Of a stretch of DNA of 6,488 nucleotides, positions 1 to 5,604 are shown piece after piece. Every line of letters starts with the position of its first letter. Position 1 is the stretch's first letter. Under the pieces are notes generated by a model. That model ran no database searches, had not been told where the DNA came from, and saw only the letters and a list, made by a program, of their open reading frames with translations. Origin of the DNA: Candidatus Nitrosopolaris nunavutensis (GTDB lineage: Archaea > Thermoproteota > Nitrososphaeria > Nitrososphaerales > Nitrososphaeraceae); contig DAOM01000096.1 of the NCBI GenBank assembly GCA_002501855.1, positions 2,896 to 9,383 of the forward strand, written 5' to 3'. Position numbers and translations under genes: made by a program.

Positions 1-66
1 GGAGTAACAGAAGTGACCATTAGGAACATATGTAAGAATCTTAGAAATCATCTTGATCTGAGTTAG
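1..66 (+). CDS. tfb: Transcription factor B paralogue, C-terminal fragment cut by the window edge
   Basis: Frame 1 is open from base 1 to a TAG at 64-66 and encodes 21 residues, starting GVTEVTIRN and ending NHLDLS. Set against the C-terminus of the complete TFB at 1915-2838 (DITDMTLRT to RHLDLLN), about 9 of the first 20 positions are identical, including T3, T6, R8, K12, L14 and the HLDL end. In TFB and TFIIB this segment is the last part of the second cyclin fold, whose helix-turn-helix contacts the BRE element upstream of the TATA box. The rest of the gene lies to the left of the window. It converges on the rhodanese gene, with 77 bases between the two stop codons. Such a short piece could come from another helix-turn-helix protein, but the HLDL ending and the match to the neighbour favour TFB. 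Confidence 0.72.
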   Translation, partial: GVTEVTIRNICKNLRNHLDLS

Positions 67-103
67 TCTCGGTGCCATATTATTATCGATAAATAGTAAA
101 CCC

Positions 104-108
104 TTTTT
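104..108 (+). terminator. Possible T-rich terminator for the left-edge TFB
   Basis: A run of five T (CCCTTTTTACC) lies 37 bases after the TAG of the partial TFB, in the 77-base gap between two convergent genes. Archaeal RNA polymerase can terminate at T-rich runs without a hairpin. No stem precedes this one, and a run of five T is only weak evidence in AT-rich DNA. No comparable run is seen for the opposite strand. Confidence 0.25.
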
Positions 109-143
109 ACCGTTTATCCATCAACATCAAATTTGCGATTACG

Positions 144-968
144 TTATCTTATCAGATTATGACGCTGCGCCCAATCAATTATTGAGCCATCATATACCTT
201 AACTCTATCATAACCAGCTTGCTTTAATTGTAGATATTTGTGAGAAGCCCTTATTCCTGCATGACAATAACAGATGATTTCCTTGTCTCTGGTAATACCT
301 TTTTCTTCAAAATCCTTTTCTAATTCTGCTATACTCTTAATCATTTCGCCATTTTGACCTATCCCTTCTTCCCAATTATCTAATATTGACCCTGGAATTC
401 TAGCCTGAAAATGTTCCTGAGGGGTTCTGGCATCAACAATTACTACATTAGGATCAACTTGTTTTGTCTTTATATAATCAGCTTCTGCTCTGATTGTTGG
501 ATTTATTTTCGACTTGAATCGATGAGGAGGACCGACACCACTCCCAATTGGAGCTGCTGCTTTTTCTTCTTGTCTTTGTGCTGGAATCAATTCTCTTGTG
601 ATTGGAAATCCGGCTTTCTGCCATTGGCTAAAACTGATATCTAAAAGTTTTACATCTGGATGTCCATGATACATCAAAGTCCAGACTATCCTACCTGCTG
701 ACGGATCAATACTCTCTCCGTAAACTACAACTTTCTTAGATTCATCAATGCCAAGAAAGCTGAAGAGTTTTTCAGCTGTAGGCGGATCTATGACAAGATT
801 AGCTCCATTATCGGCAATTAAAATAACGCCTTCTAGACTAAGTGGCCTAGCATTCTGGATATGTCTAAACCTGTAAGGTATAATTCCTCTTGCATCTATA
901 ATGACTATGTCGGGACAATCCAAATGAGATGCAAGCCAATTAGCATCTATCGTTATCATCCTGAACAT
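144..968 (-). CDS. Two-domain rhodanese-family sulfurtransferase
   Basis: This encodes 274 residues with two rhodanese domains in tandem, the layout of thiosulfate and 3-mercaptopyruvate sulfurtransferases, which move sulfane sulfur from a donor to an acceptor such as cyanide or a thiol. The N-terminal domain (about residues 5-118) has the family strand VIIDAR but no cysteine in its loop: VVYGES is followed by PSAGRIVW, as is usual for the inactive half. The C-terminal domain (about 160-272) has VIVDART and the active loop CHAGIRAS, with C235 (bases 264-266) as the predicted persulfide-carrying cysteine. A second cysteine, C233, lies two residues before it. A linker rich in Q, E, K, A and G (about 128-158) joins the halves. 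There is no signal peptide, so it should be cytoplasmic. Two starts are possible, ATG at 968 or ATG at 957-959 (MITIDANW); neither has a ribosome binding site. The true donor and acceptor cannot be read from the sequence. Confidence 0.93.
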   Translation of the reverse strand: MFRMITIDANWLASHLDCPDIVIIDARGIIPYRFRHIQNARPLSLEGVILIADNGANLVIDPPTAEKLFSFLGIDESKKVVVYGESIDPSAGRIVWTLMYHGHPDVKLLDISFSQWQKAGFPITRELIPAQRQEEKAAAPIGSGVGPPHRFKSKINPTIRAEADYIKTKQVDPNVVIVDARTPQEHFQARIPGSILDNWEEGIGQNGEMIKSIAELEKDFEEKGITRDKEIICYCHAGIRASHKYLQLKQAGYDRVKVYDGSIIDWAQRHNLIR

Positions 969-1012
969 GTACCGCGTTATTCAGTAATTTCTAGTTTTCA
1001 GTGGGAAACATT

Positions 1013-1020
1013 TGATTTAA
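1013..1020 (-). promoter_or_regulatory. Candidate TATA box for the rhodanese gene
   Basis: On the minus strand the bases TTAAATCA lie about 49 bases upstream of the ATG at 968. Transcription starting some 25 bases downstream of the box would leave a leader of about 20 bases. The assignment rests only on position and composition. Confidence 0.25.
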
Positions 1021-1197
1021 GTGTACTTGCATCACCATTAATGACAGAAAAATATAACCACATTTCAACAATATCTGGACATTGGCTCAAGGGAACTGGC
1101 TGAATAATGTAGCTTTGAATTCAGAATCAGATTGAATTTCACTCCTATGGTTGTACGAGATTTTAGGAAGGAACAATGCAATAGCCCCAGTGAATTC

Positions 1198-1208
1198 TTA
1201 ATATTAAT
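1198..1208 (+). promoter_or_regulatory. Candidate TATA box for the small membrane protein
   Basis: The AT-only stretch TTAATATTAAT (1198-1208) is centred about 40 bases before the TTG start at 1243. It is the best TATA-like sequence in the 274-base gap between the rhodanese start and this gene. The rest of that gap holds three TGAATTC or TGAATTT words (about 1116, 1133 and 1191) and no convincing gene. Confidence 0.3.
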
Positions 1209-1242
1209 AGCATAGCGACTTTAATACAATCTCTGATAACTA

Positions 1243-1431
1243 TTGGCAAGATTTTACTTTTCTAAACTCTTTTTGGCTGGTGTTATTGCTTTGTTTGCCT
1301 CTCTGATTTTGGATGCTATTAATTATGCAAGAGGAATACTTGGAACCAGTGTCTATTCATTAATACCGATAATACTTATAGTCATAGGATTAGGGTTGAT
1401 AAGTTATGATTTTTGGAGACGTATGCATTGA
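1243..1431 (+). CDS. Small two-helix membrane protein of unknown function
   Basis: This reading frame encodes 62 residues and begins with TTG. An in-frame TAA lies just upstream (1237-1239), so no longer version is possible. Two hydrophobic segments are visible, about residues 7-25 (KLFLAGVIALFASLILDAI) and about 37-56 (from VYSLIPIILI to ISYDF). They are joined by a short polar loop (NYARGILGTS), and the C-terminal tail is basic (WRRMH). With basic residues at both ends, both termini are probably cytoplasmic. I recognise no family. The membrane-like pattern and the stop-bounded frame support a real gene, while the TTG start and lack of a ribosome binding site weaken it. It stands alone: the rhodanese gene diverges on the left, and a decayed stretch follows on the right. 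Confidence 0.55.
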   Translation: MARFYFSKLFLAGVIALFASLILDAINYARGILGTSVYSLIPIILIVIGLGLISYDFWRRMH

Positions 1432-1488
1432 TTACACTTATTAATCTACTCCTAATCCTGTGTATCGAACAAATTTAGAAAAAGCTTA

Positions 1489-1749
1489 ATGTCATTCATA
1501 TCTGAAGAAACACTATCATTTTTTACTTGTATTTTGTGCCGAGCACAGCGGGTCATTTCGCTGGCGTAACTTTATTCGTAATGTCCGTGTTACTATTTGA
1601 AAGAGTAGTAAGACAGTACGGCATAAAAAAGATGCGATCAGGTTCGAGCTTTGCTTTATGAAGCATATTGTTTTCTGGCAACACTCCTAGCGCAATACGG
1701 ATATCATCATGACGATGACAATAGTTGGAATCACATTCTGCGTCATTAG
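1489..1749 (+). pseudogene. Probable decayed small gene with two compensating frameshifts
   Basis: An ATG at 1489 opens frame 1 (MSFISEETLSFF) but meets TAA at 1567-1569. From about 1521 to 1658 the next frame over is open and protein-like, with STAGHFAGVTLFVMSVLLFE followed by RVVRQYGIKK. Frame 1 is open again from 1627, reads VRALLYEAYCFLATLLAQYG and then YHHDDDNSWNHILRH, and stops at TAG 1747-1749. The natural slip points are the six-T run at 1519-1524 (one base missing) and the six-A run at 1625-1630 (one base extra). Joined this way the product would be about 86 residues, helical and partly hydrophobic. It lies in the 483-base gap between the membrane protein and TFB; the rest of that gap shows no gene. 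A TATA-like AAATTTAG lies at 1471-1478. Either the gene is dead, or the sequence has homopolymer errors, or the open frames are chance. No family is recognised. Confidence 0.35.
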
Positions 1750-1866
1750 AGGATTTTAAACGACTTCCTACTCAGCTATATGCAAAGTTGATAAAAACTA
1801 GGGAATGCTTGCCTTTCAAAAGATCCCTGATAGAGGTGATCGGCCGTTGTGAGATCATAACAACAA

Positions 1867-1894
1867 ACAAATTTATTGTCGTGATCACTATATG
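1867..1894 (+). promoter_or_regulatory. Promoter region of the full-length TFB gene with a palindromic site
   Basis: Two TATA-like stretches precede the ATG at 1915: AATTTATT (1870-1877), about 41 bases upstream, and ACTATATG (1888-1895), about 24 bases upstream, which would give a leaderless message. Between them lies the perfect eight-base palindrome GTGATCAC (1881-1888), and ACAA and TTGT form a small inverted repeat at 1867-1879. A palindrome touching a TATA box is where an archaeal repressor or activator would sit, but no regulator is identified. Confidence 0.35.
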
Positions 1895-1914
1895 ATGTGT
1901 CTAACTAAAAAAAG

Positions 1915-2838
1915 ATGAAAGCATTATCAACTGATGAATGCTCTGTTTGTGGTTCTGAACAGTTAGTTACTATTCCTGACTCGGGCGAAATTGTTTGTGA
2001 GCATTGCGGAGTAGTAATATCGGATAAAACAGAGGAAAAAGGTCCGGAATGGCGTACTTTTGCCACAGTGGCAGTGGGAGGTGAAGGAAACGACGAAAGT
2101 AGAACGGGAATGCCTTTTTCGCTAGCTCGCTCTGATATGGGTCTATCTACTATTATAGGAAGAACCAATAAAGATGCAAAAGGGAGTAAAATTAATTCAT
2201 CTATGCTTTCTGTTATAGAAAGATTGAGAACGTGGGATTCTAGAACCCAAGTATATACTTCCACAGACAAAAATCTGACTCAGGCATTCGCTCAACTTTA
2301 TACACTTAAAGATAAACTTGGGTTGCCCAGTGCAGTAATTGAGAAGACCGCTTATATTTACAGAAAGGCTCAGGAAAATAGACTGGTACTAGGAAGGTCA
2401 ATATCTGCAGTATTAGTTGCTGCAATATATACTGCCTGCAGAGAAATGGGTATACCGAGAACGTTAAACGATATAGCAACAAAGAGTAATGTCAAAAGAA
2501 AATCTGTTGCCAAATGCTATAGACAGTTACTGCTAGGACTTGACCTTAAGATACCCATGGTCGATCCTATAAAATGTATTACTAGAATTGCGAATAAAGC
2601 CGAAATAACTGAAAAAACAAAACATCAAGCAATCAACCTTATGAATATTGTTACTGAAATCGAGATTTCAGCTGGTAAAGATCCAATGGGACTTGCCGCA
2701 ACGGTAATTTACGCATCTTGCATAAGGACAGGTGAGATCAAAACTCAAAAAGAAATTGCTAATGCAGCAGATATAACTGACATGACACTAAGAACGAGAC
2801 TAAAGGATCTAAAACGTCATCTTGACTTATTAAATTAG
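1915..2838 (+). CDS. tfb: Transcription initiation factor B (TFB)
   Basis: This encodes 307 residues, the usual TFB length. TFB binds the TBP-TATA complex and the BRE and recruits RNA polymerase, setting the start site. The N-terminal zinc ribbon has C9, C12, C28 and C31 in two CxxC knuckles. The B-reader and linker follow: GPEWRTF (43-49), then RTGMP (63-67) and DMGLSTIIG (74-82), close to the family pattern. Two cyclin-like repeats fill about 112-205 and 210-305. Each carries the alanine-rich helix typical of the fold: SAVLVAAIYTACREMGIPRT in the first, and GLAATVIYASCIRTGE in the second. The C-terminal helix-turn-helix (about 277-305) is the BRE reader. The ATG at 1915 gives an N-terminus that fits the zinc ribbon directly. 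The gene is monocistronic. A second TFB ends at the left edge, so this is one of at least two variants in the genome and may serve a subset of promoters. Confidence 0.96.
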   Translation: MKALSTDECSVCGSEQLVTIPDSGEIVCEHCGVVISDKTEEKGPEWRTFATVAVGGEGNDESRTGMPFSLARSDMGLSTIIGRTNKDAKGSKINSSMLSVIERLRTWDSRTQVYTSTDKNLTQAFAQLYTLKDKLGLPSAVIEKTAYIYRKAQENRLVLGRSISAVLVAAIYTACREMGIPRTLNDIATKSNVKRKSVAKCYRQLLLGLDLKIPMVDPIKCITRIANKAEITEKTKHQAINLMNIVTEIEISAGKDPMGLAATVIYASCIRTGEIKTQKEIANAADITDMTLRTRLKDLKRHLDLLN

Positions 2839-3000
2839 ATGAATTTTAATCTCCGGTGCGCTTTTGAAACCCAACACACTAGCTGCTAGAATTCTCAAAA
2901 TCTTCACTTGCTCGGTGTAGCCCAATCTGGTATCAATTTTATATGATATTATCGCAGGTACCTATTGTATTCCATTTTCCATGTAGACCAGCCATTTATG

Positions 3001-3016
3001 AGAAATCCAGAAATCC
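3001..3016. repeat. Tandem eight-base repeat upstream of the phosphatase
   Basis: AGAAATCC occurs twice without a gap (3001-3008 and 3009-3016), ending two bases before the palindrome at 3019-3034. Its closeness to the promoter suggests a factor-binding site, but two copies of an eight-base word may be chance. The rest of the 239-base gap between TFB and the phosphatase holds no gene I can support. Confidence 0.4.
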
Positions 3017-3018
3017 AA

Positions 3019-3034
3019 ACATAGTTGACTATGT
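3019..3034. promoter_or_regulatory. Palindromic candidate operator upstream of the phosphatase TATA box
   Basis: ACATAGTTGACTATGT has two perfect seven-base arms around a TG centre. It ends a few bases before the TATA-like stretch at 3040-3047 and 43 bases before the phosphatase ATG. A dimeric helix-turn-helix regulator could bind here, and the position just upstream of the BRE/TATA region would suit an activator or a repressor. The symmetry is seen directly; the role is inference. Confidence 0.45.
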
Positions 3035-3039
3035 GAGAT

Positions 3040-3047
3040 ACTTTTAA
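3040..3047 (+). promoter_or_regulatory. Candidate TATA box for the phosphatase gene
   Basis: ACTTTTAA is centred about 34 bases before the ATG at 3078. Initiation about 25 bases downstream would leave a leader of roughly ten bases or none. Confidence 0.4.
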
Positions 3048-3077
3048 GACAGACGTTGTGAGTATAACATAATTACT

Positions 3078-3455
3078 ATGTTCAATATTTTAACTAATCT
3101 TGCAACTCACGGAATCGGGAATCCTGGAATTATCGAAAGATATGTGAACTGCGAGATAGGCTTTATTGATGATTTTAGGATTATAGATGTAAGAACATTG
3201 ATAGATGGAGAGAATGTTCCGTCTGAGTATCTCCTAAATATTGTCAGAGTTACGAGTTATTTGGAACTAGGCGAGAAGGTGGTTATATGTTGTCGTGTTG
3301 GTGCGTCCAGAAGCAACGCTATAGCAGTAGGTGTGTTAGTGCGTTACTTCAAAATGGATTTTTGCAAGGCAATGGAATTAGTTATTTCGAAGGTGCCCAT
3401 ATGTAATATTTTGCAGCCTCATAGTATGGCGTTGCAGAAATTGTTTAAATGTTAG
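3078..3455 (+). CDS. Small dual-specificity-type protein phosphatase
   Basis: This encodes 125 residues with the cysteine-phosphatase P-loop CRVGASRS (72-79), a C-x5-R motif with C72 as nucleophile and R78 binding the phosphate, preceded by the hydrophobic strand KVVIC. The family normally has HCxxGxxR; here the histidine is replaced by C71, giving two adjacent cysteines. A likely general acid is D43 in LIDGENVPSEYL, or D37 in IIDVRT; D43 is at the usual distance of about 30 residues. The helix after the P-loop and the end motif LQPHSMALQKL fit the small archaeal dual-specificity phosphatases, which act on phosphotyrosine and phosphoserine or phosphothreonine. No signal peptide or membrane segment is present, so it should be cytoplasmic. 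No kinase is nearby. The gene stands alone, with its own promoter and a palindrome upstream. The adjacent cysteine could form a disulfide with the catalytic one, but that is inference. Confidence 0.82.
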   Translation: MFNILTNLATHGIGNPGIIERYVNCEIGFIDDFRIIDVRTLIDGENVPSEYLLNIVRVTSYLELGEKVVICCRVGASRSNAIAVGVLVRYFKMDFCKAMELVISKVPICNILQPHSMALQKLFKC

Positions 3456-3503
3456 ATTGGATATCAAAACAGATGATTAAACATAACACCCACTTCATGG
3501 TAG

Positions 3504-3862
3504 AAGAATGGGAAAGAGAAACCCGTTCTATCGATTCAGATTCAGATTTGTGAAATTTCTAGTACAGAAGTCCCATCTATGTTTTCCATGAACAGTTCCA
3601 TCAACTGAATATTGAAAAAATTGTTAAGGATACTGAATATATTGCTATAATCTATTCTCTTTTGTCTAACGGTACTATCTATCTTATAGAACCATTTCTA
3701 CGGCAAGGACGGCTAGTTAGGTTATTTTTGATATTTATTTACCTATGAATTAACTCACCTATTTTCATTTCATCTGTAAGTTTGCTGGAAGACGCCATTA
3801 AAAGCTGTATTACTAATGCTTTATTAGATCCCACTCGGGACAAATGGAAATTGTATAACTAA
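3504..3862 (+). pseudogene. Broken remnant resembling an extracellular Cache sensor domain
   Basis: Frame 0 is open from 3504 to a TGA at 3606-3608 and reads KEKPVLSIQIQICEISSTEV, then PSMFSMNSSIN. The neighbouring frame is open from 3563 to 3745 with NIEKIVKDTEYIAIIYSLL directly followed by SNGTIYLIEPFLRQ. It meets one TGA (3746-3748) and then runs on through INSPIFISSVSLLEDAI to TAA at 3860-3862. The order, an LP/LSNGxxYxxEPxxRQ block and then NSPxISSV, resembles the Cache ligand-binding domains of archaeal receptor proteins as I remember them. No start codon begins the long part, and one frameshift plus one nonsense codon are needed to join it, so it cannot be expressed as it stands. The other half of such a receptor (membrane helices, signalling domain) is absent. 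Chance open frames in AT-rich DNA remain possible. Confidence 0.35.
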
Positions 3863-4060
3863 AAACTCACGTCATGGTTCTGTATCGATATTGGTCTTTA
3901 CATTTGCAACAACTTGGTTCGTCTGAATCGTTACGGTTGCAAAATTACTGAGACACAGTCACGGCAGACGACGAACACCTTTCTATGATACTCTCCCTCC
4001 CCAACACGGACTCCTACCTTCTAATACAAGGAATTACTATTATTAATTTGCGAACATTTT
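3863..4060. other. Intergenic stretch upstream of radA with no supported gene
   Basis: Together with the preceding remnant this makes a 605-base gap between the phosphatase and radA. I see no RNA gene, no long repeat and no complete gene. A 28-codon minus-strand frame (3872-3958) reads like a secreted protein fragment (TVTIQTNQVVANVKTNIDTE) but has no start. The last 30 bases hold the probable radA promoter. Confidence 0.5.
4032..4048 (+). promoter_or_regulatory. Candidate TATA region for radA
   Basis: AATTACTATTATTAATT (4032-4048) is the only AT-rich block before the GTG at 4061. A box centred near 4036 would place transcription start at or next to the GTG, giving a leaderless message. This fits the absence of a ribosome binding site. 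Confidence 0.35.
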
Positions 4061-5185
4061 GTGATAGATAGAAGAGCTTCTGCAGAAAACGAATCCAATA
4101 GTGATGTGGATAATGAAGTAACCCTACCTAGTTACGACACTACAACTCCATCAACAGTATTACCACCCATGGTAGATCTGGAAATACACGATATAGAAGG
4201 GATCGGTCCAACGACGGCTAAAAAGCTTAAAGATGCAGGCATTGTTTCTGTGATGGATCTTGCAGTAGCCAGTTCAGAGGAGCTCGCAATAGATATCAAT
4301 ACTTCAAAGGAAAGTGCTGCTACATTTGTGATAGGAGCCCAAAAGCTCTTGAGAGATTCTAAGGTGATAGATAAGGAGTTTCTTACTGCCGATGCAGCCC
4401 TAGAAAAAAGAAAAGCAATGCTCCGATGTTCCACAGGGTCTAGAGCTCTTGACGAGCTATTTTTCGGAGGAATAGAAACACAGGCAGTAACTGAATTTTA
4501 TGGAGAATTTGGATCTGGGAAATCACAGATATGTCATACATTGTGTGCTACTGCTAGACAACCTATTGATTCAGGTGGAATGGATAGTGGTGTAATTTAC
4601 ATAGACACGGAAGGAACTTTTAGACCTGAAAGAGTGGAGCAGATAGCGAGAGCCAGAGGACTTGATCACAGACATGTATTAAAAAGCGTTGCAGTATGCA
4701 AGGTCTACAATAGTTCACATCTCGAACTAATAGTCAAAGACCTAGGTAGATACGTCAATGAGTTTAAAGCCAAATTAGTAATTATTGACAGTATAATATC
4801 CTTACATAGAGCAGAATTTTTGGGAAGAGGTACTTTGGCCAATCGACAACAAAAACTCAATGGTATGCTACATAAACTCATTAGATTGGCAGAGATATTC
4901 AACATCGCTGTCGTTATAACCAACCAAGTCCAATCCTCTCCAGATACATTCTTTGGAGATCCTACAAAAGCAGCTGGTGGAAACATATTAGGACATTCTT
5001 CAACTTATAGGATATACCTAAGAAAGTCCGGAGAGAATAGAGTTGCAAAGATTATGGGCTCTCCTTATCACCCCTATTCTGATACTAGGTTTACTCTTAA
5101 TGAGAAGGGCACAGATGATATTGAAGAAGAAGGATTAAAGAAGACTAGGACCAACAGCAAGAGACGTGTGGACGACGAAGATTAG
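4061..5185 (+). CDS. radA: DNA repair and recombination protein RadA
   Basis: This encodes 374 residues with the full archaeal RadA layout. RadA forms ATP-dependent filaments on single-stranded DNA and drives homologous pairing and strand exchange. After an acidic 40-residue tail comes the helix-hairpin-helix DNA-binding domain (IEGIGPTTAKKLKDAGI, 45-61). The subunit-joining motif F107-x-x-A110 precedes STGSRALDELFFGGIETQAV, then Walker A GEFGSGKS (148-155; serine where many relatives have threonine), the catalytic glutamate E184 in DTEGTFRPER and Walker B LVIIDS (239-244). NQVQSSPDTFFGDPTKAAGG (289-308) covers DNA-binding loop 2. The core ends near DIEEEGLK, and about 15 more charged residues follow (KKTRTNSKRRVDDED), an unusual tail. 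The GTG at 4061 is the only start codon between an upstream in-frame TAA (4022-4024) and the conserved region that leaves a typical N-terminus. No partner gene lies alongside; it is transcribed alone and followed by a T7 run. Confidence 0.97.
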   Translation: MIDRRASAENESNSDVDNEVTLPSYDTTTPSTVLPPMVDLEIHDIEGIGPTTAKKLKDAGIVSVMDLAVASSEELAIDINTSKESAATFVIGAQKLLRDSKVIDKEFLTADAALEKRKAMLRCSTGSRALDELFFGGIETQAVTEFYGEFGSGKSQICHTLCATARQPIDSGGMDSGVIYIDTEGTFRPERVEQIARARGLDHRHVLKSVAVCKVYNSSHLELIVKDLGRYVNEFKAKLVIIDSIISLHRAEFLGRGTLANRQQKLNGMLHKLIRLAEIFNIAVVITNQVQSSPDTFFGDPTKAAGGNILGHSSTYRIYLRKSGENRVAKIMGSPYHPYSDTRFTLNEKGTDDIEEEGLKKTRTNSKRRVDDED

Positions 5186-5226
5186 CAGACAGAGTGAATA
5201 AATTGTTCGAGTTGAGGGTAGAACTA

Positions 5227-5233
5227 TTTTTTT
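5227..5233 (+). terminator. T7 terminator after radA
   Basis: Seven consecutive T (GAACTATTTTTTTACAGG) begin 41 bases after the radA stop. Long T-runs on the coding strand are enough for archaeal intrinsic termination. This is the longest T-run in the window and sits in the expected place. Confidence 0.6.
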
Positions 5234-5305
5234 ACAGGATGTCGCATGACTTACTTATTGGTTGCATGAAATAGGATTCGCTCCCCTCATTGACGTTCTG
5301 TTTAG

Positions 5306-5518
5306 CTGATTGGGACTTCAAACAACGAATTTGGCTCACGTACTGGCTGTGCTGTTGCCACGCCCCGTGGTCGTACTGTTGCATCCATGTGGACAACAAT
5401 AGGACAACAGAATACATTACCAATTTCGAATAGGGGAGGTAGTGATAACGGTAATGTTCGTAATATTGTCGTATCCGCAAGCTTGTCAGTATCCGGATCC
5501 TTATTCCCGAATCATTAG
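5306..5518 (+). other. Seventy-codon open frame without a good start, between radA and the cupredoxin gene
   Basis: This lies in the 419-base gap between radA and 5605. The plus frame is open from 5306 to TAG 5516-5518 and is rich in G, S, T and N (SNNEFGSRTG, TVASMWTTIGQQ, GGSDNGNVRNIVVSASLSVS), like the beta-rich part of a secreted protein. Its only ATG (5387) would leave 43 residues. The opposite strand also carries a 99-residue open frame, so the lack of stops may reflect the higher GC content here. I do not call either one a gene. No RNA gene is recognised in the gap. Confidence 0.2.
5352..5410. repeat. Nested inverted repeats and a small hairpin
   Basis: CCACG (5358-5362) and CGTGG (5366-5370) form a perfect five-base stem with a CCC loop. 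Around it CTGTTG occurs at 5352-5357 and 5376-5381, while the complementary CAACA occurs at 5394-5398 and CAACAG at 5405-5410. The last two lie within a direct repeat of GGACAACA (5391-5398 and 5402-5409). RNA from either strand could fold in more than one way. No known RNA family is recognised. Confidence 0.4.
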
Positions 5519-5581
5519 TAACACCTAACAAATCTTGATCGTCGTGTCTTCAGATCGCAAGGTTAAGGTATGACTTGGAAA

Positions 5582-5590
5582 CCATATAGT
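5582..5590 (+). promoter_or_regulatory. Candidate TATA box for the cupredoxin-like gene
   Basis: CCATATAGT is centred about 19 bases before the ATG at 5605. That is slightly close for a leaderless transcript starting exactly at the ATG, so either initiation falls just inside or the true box is the less ideal sequence upstream. No ribosome binding site is seen. Confidence 0.3.
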
Positions 5591-5604
5591 TTTCAAAGCA
5601 AATT

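Noticed and set aside
861..1103. 80-residue plus-strand open frame
   Set aside because: It overlaps the start of the rhodanese gene on the other strand for over 100 bases, and its sequence shows no domain or membrane pattern.
1115..1197. Three copies of TGAATTC or TGAATTT
   Set aside because: They are short AT-rich words with uneven spacing, so chance is likely.
1636..1662. GGTTCGAGC, resembling a tRNA T-loop
   Set aside because: The flanking bases do not pair to make a T-stem, and no acceptor, D or anticodon arm is found upstream.
1905..2270. 121-residue minus-strand open frame inside TFB
   Set aside because: It is a mirror of the TFB coding sequence, whose zinc ribbon and B-reader are unmistakable on the plus strand.
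3534..3549. GATTCAGATTCAGATT repeat
   Set aside because: It is a two-and-a-half-copy hexamer that fits a short repeat inside the decayed reading frame, with no sign of an array.
3872..3958. 28-codon minus-strand frame reading TVTIQTNQVVANVKTNIDTE
   Set aside because: It reads like a secreted protein but has no start codon, is bounded by TGA upstream and is too short to support.
4132..4986. Two minus-strand open frames inside radA
   Set aside because: Both are antisense to conserved RadA motifs, including the Walker A and Walker B regions.
5232..5531. 99-residue minus-strand open frame after radA
   Set aside because: The composition is irregular, there is no recognisable domain, the T7 terminator lies at its end and a plus frame is open opposite it. 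The length may reflect locally higher GC.
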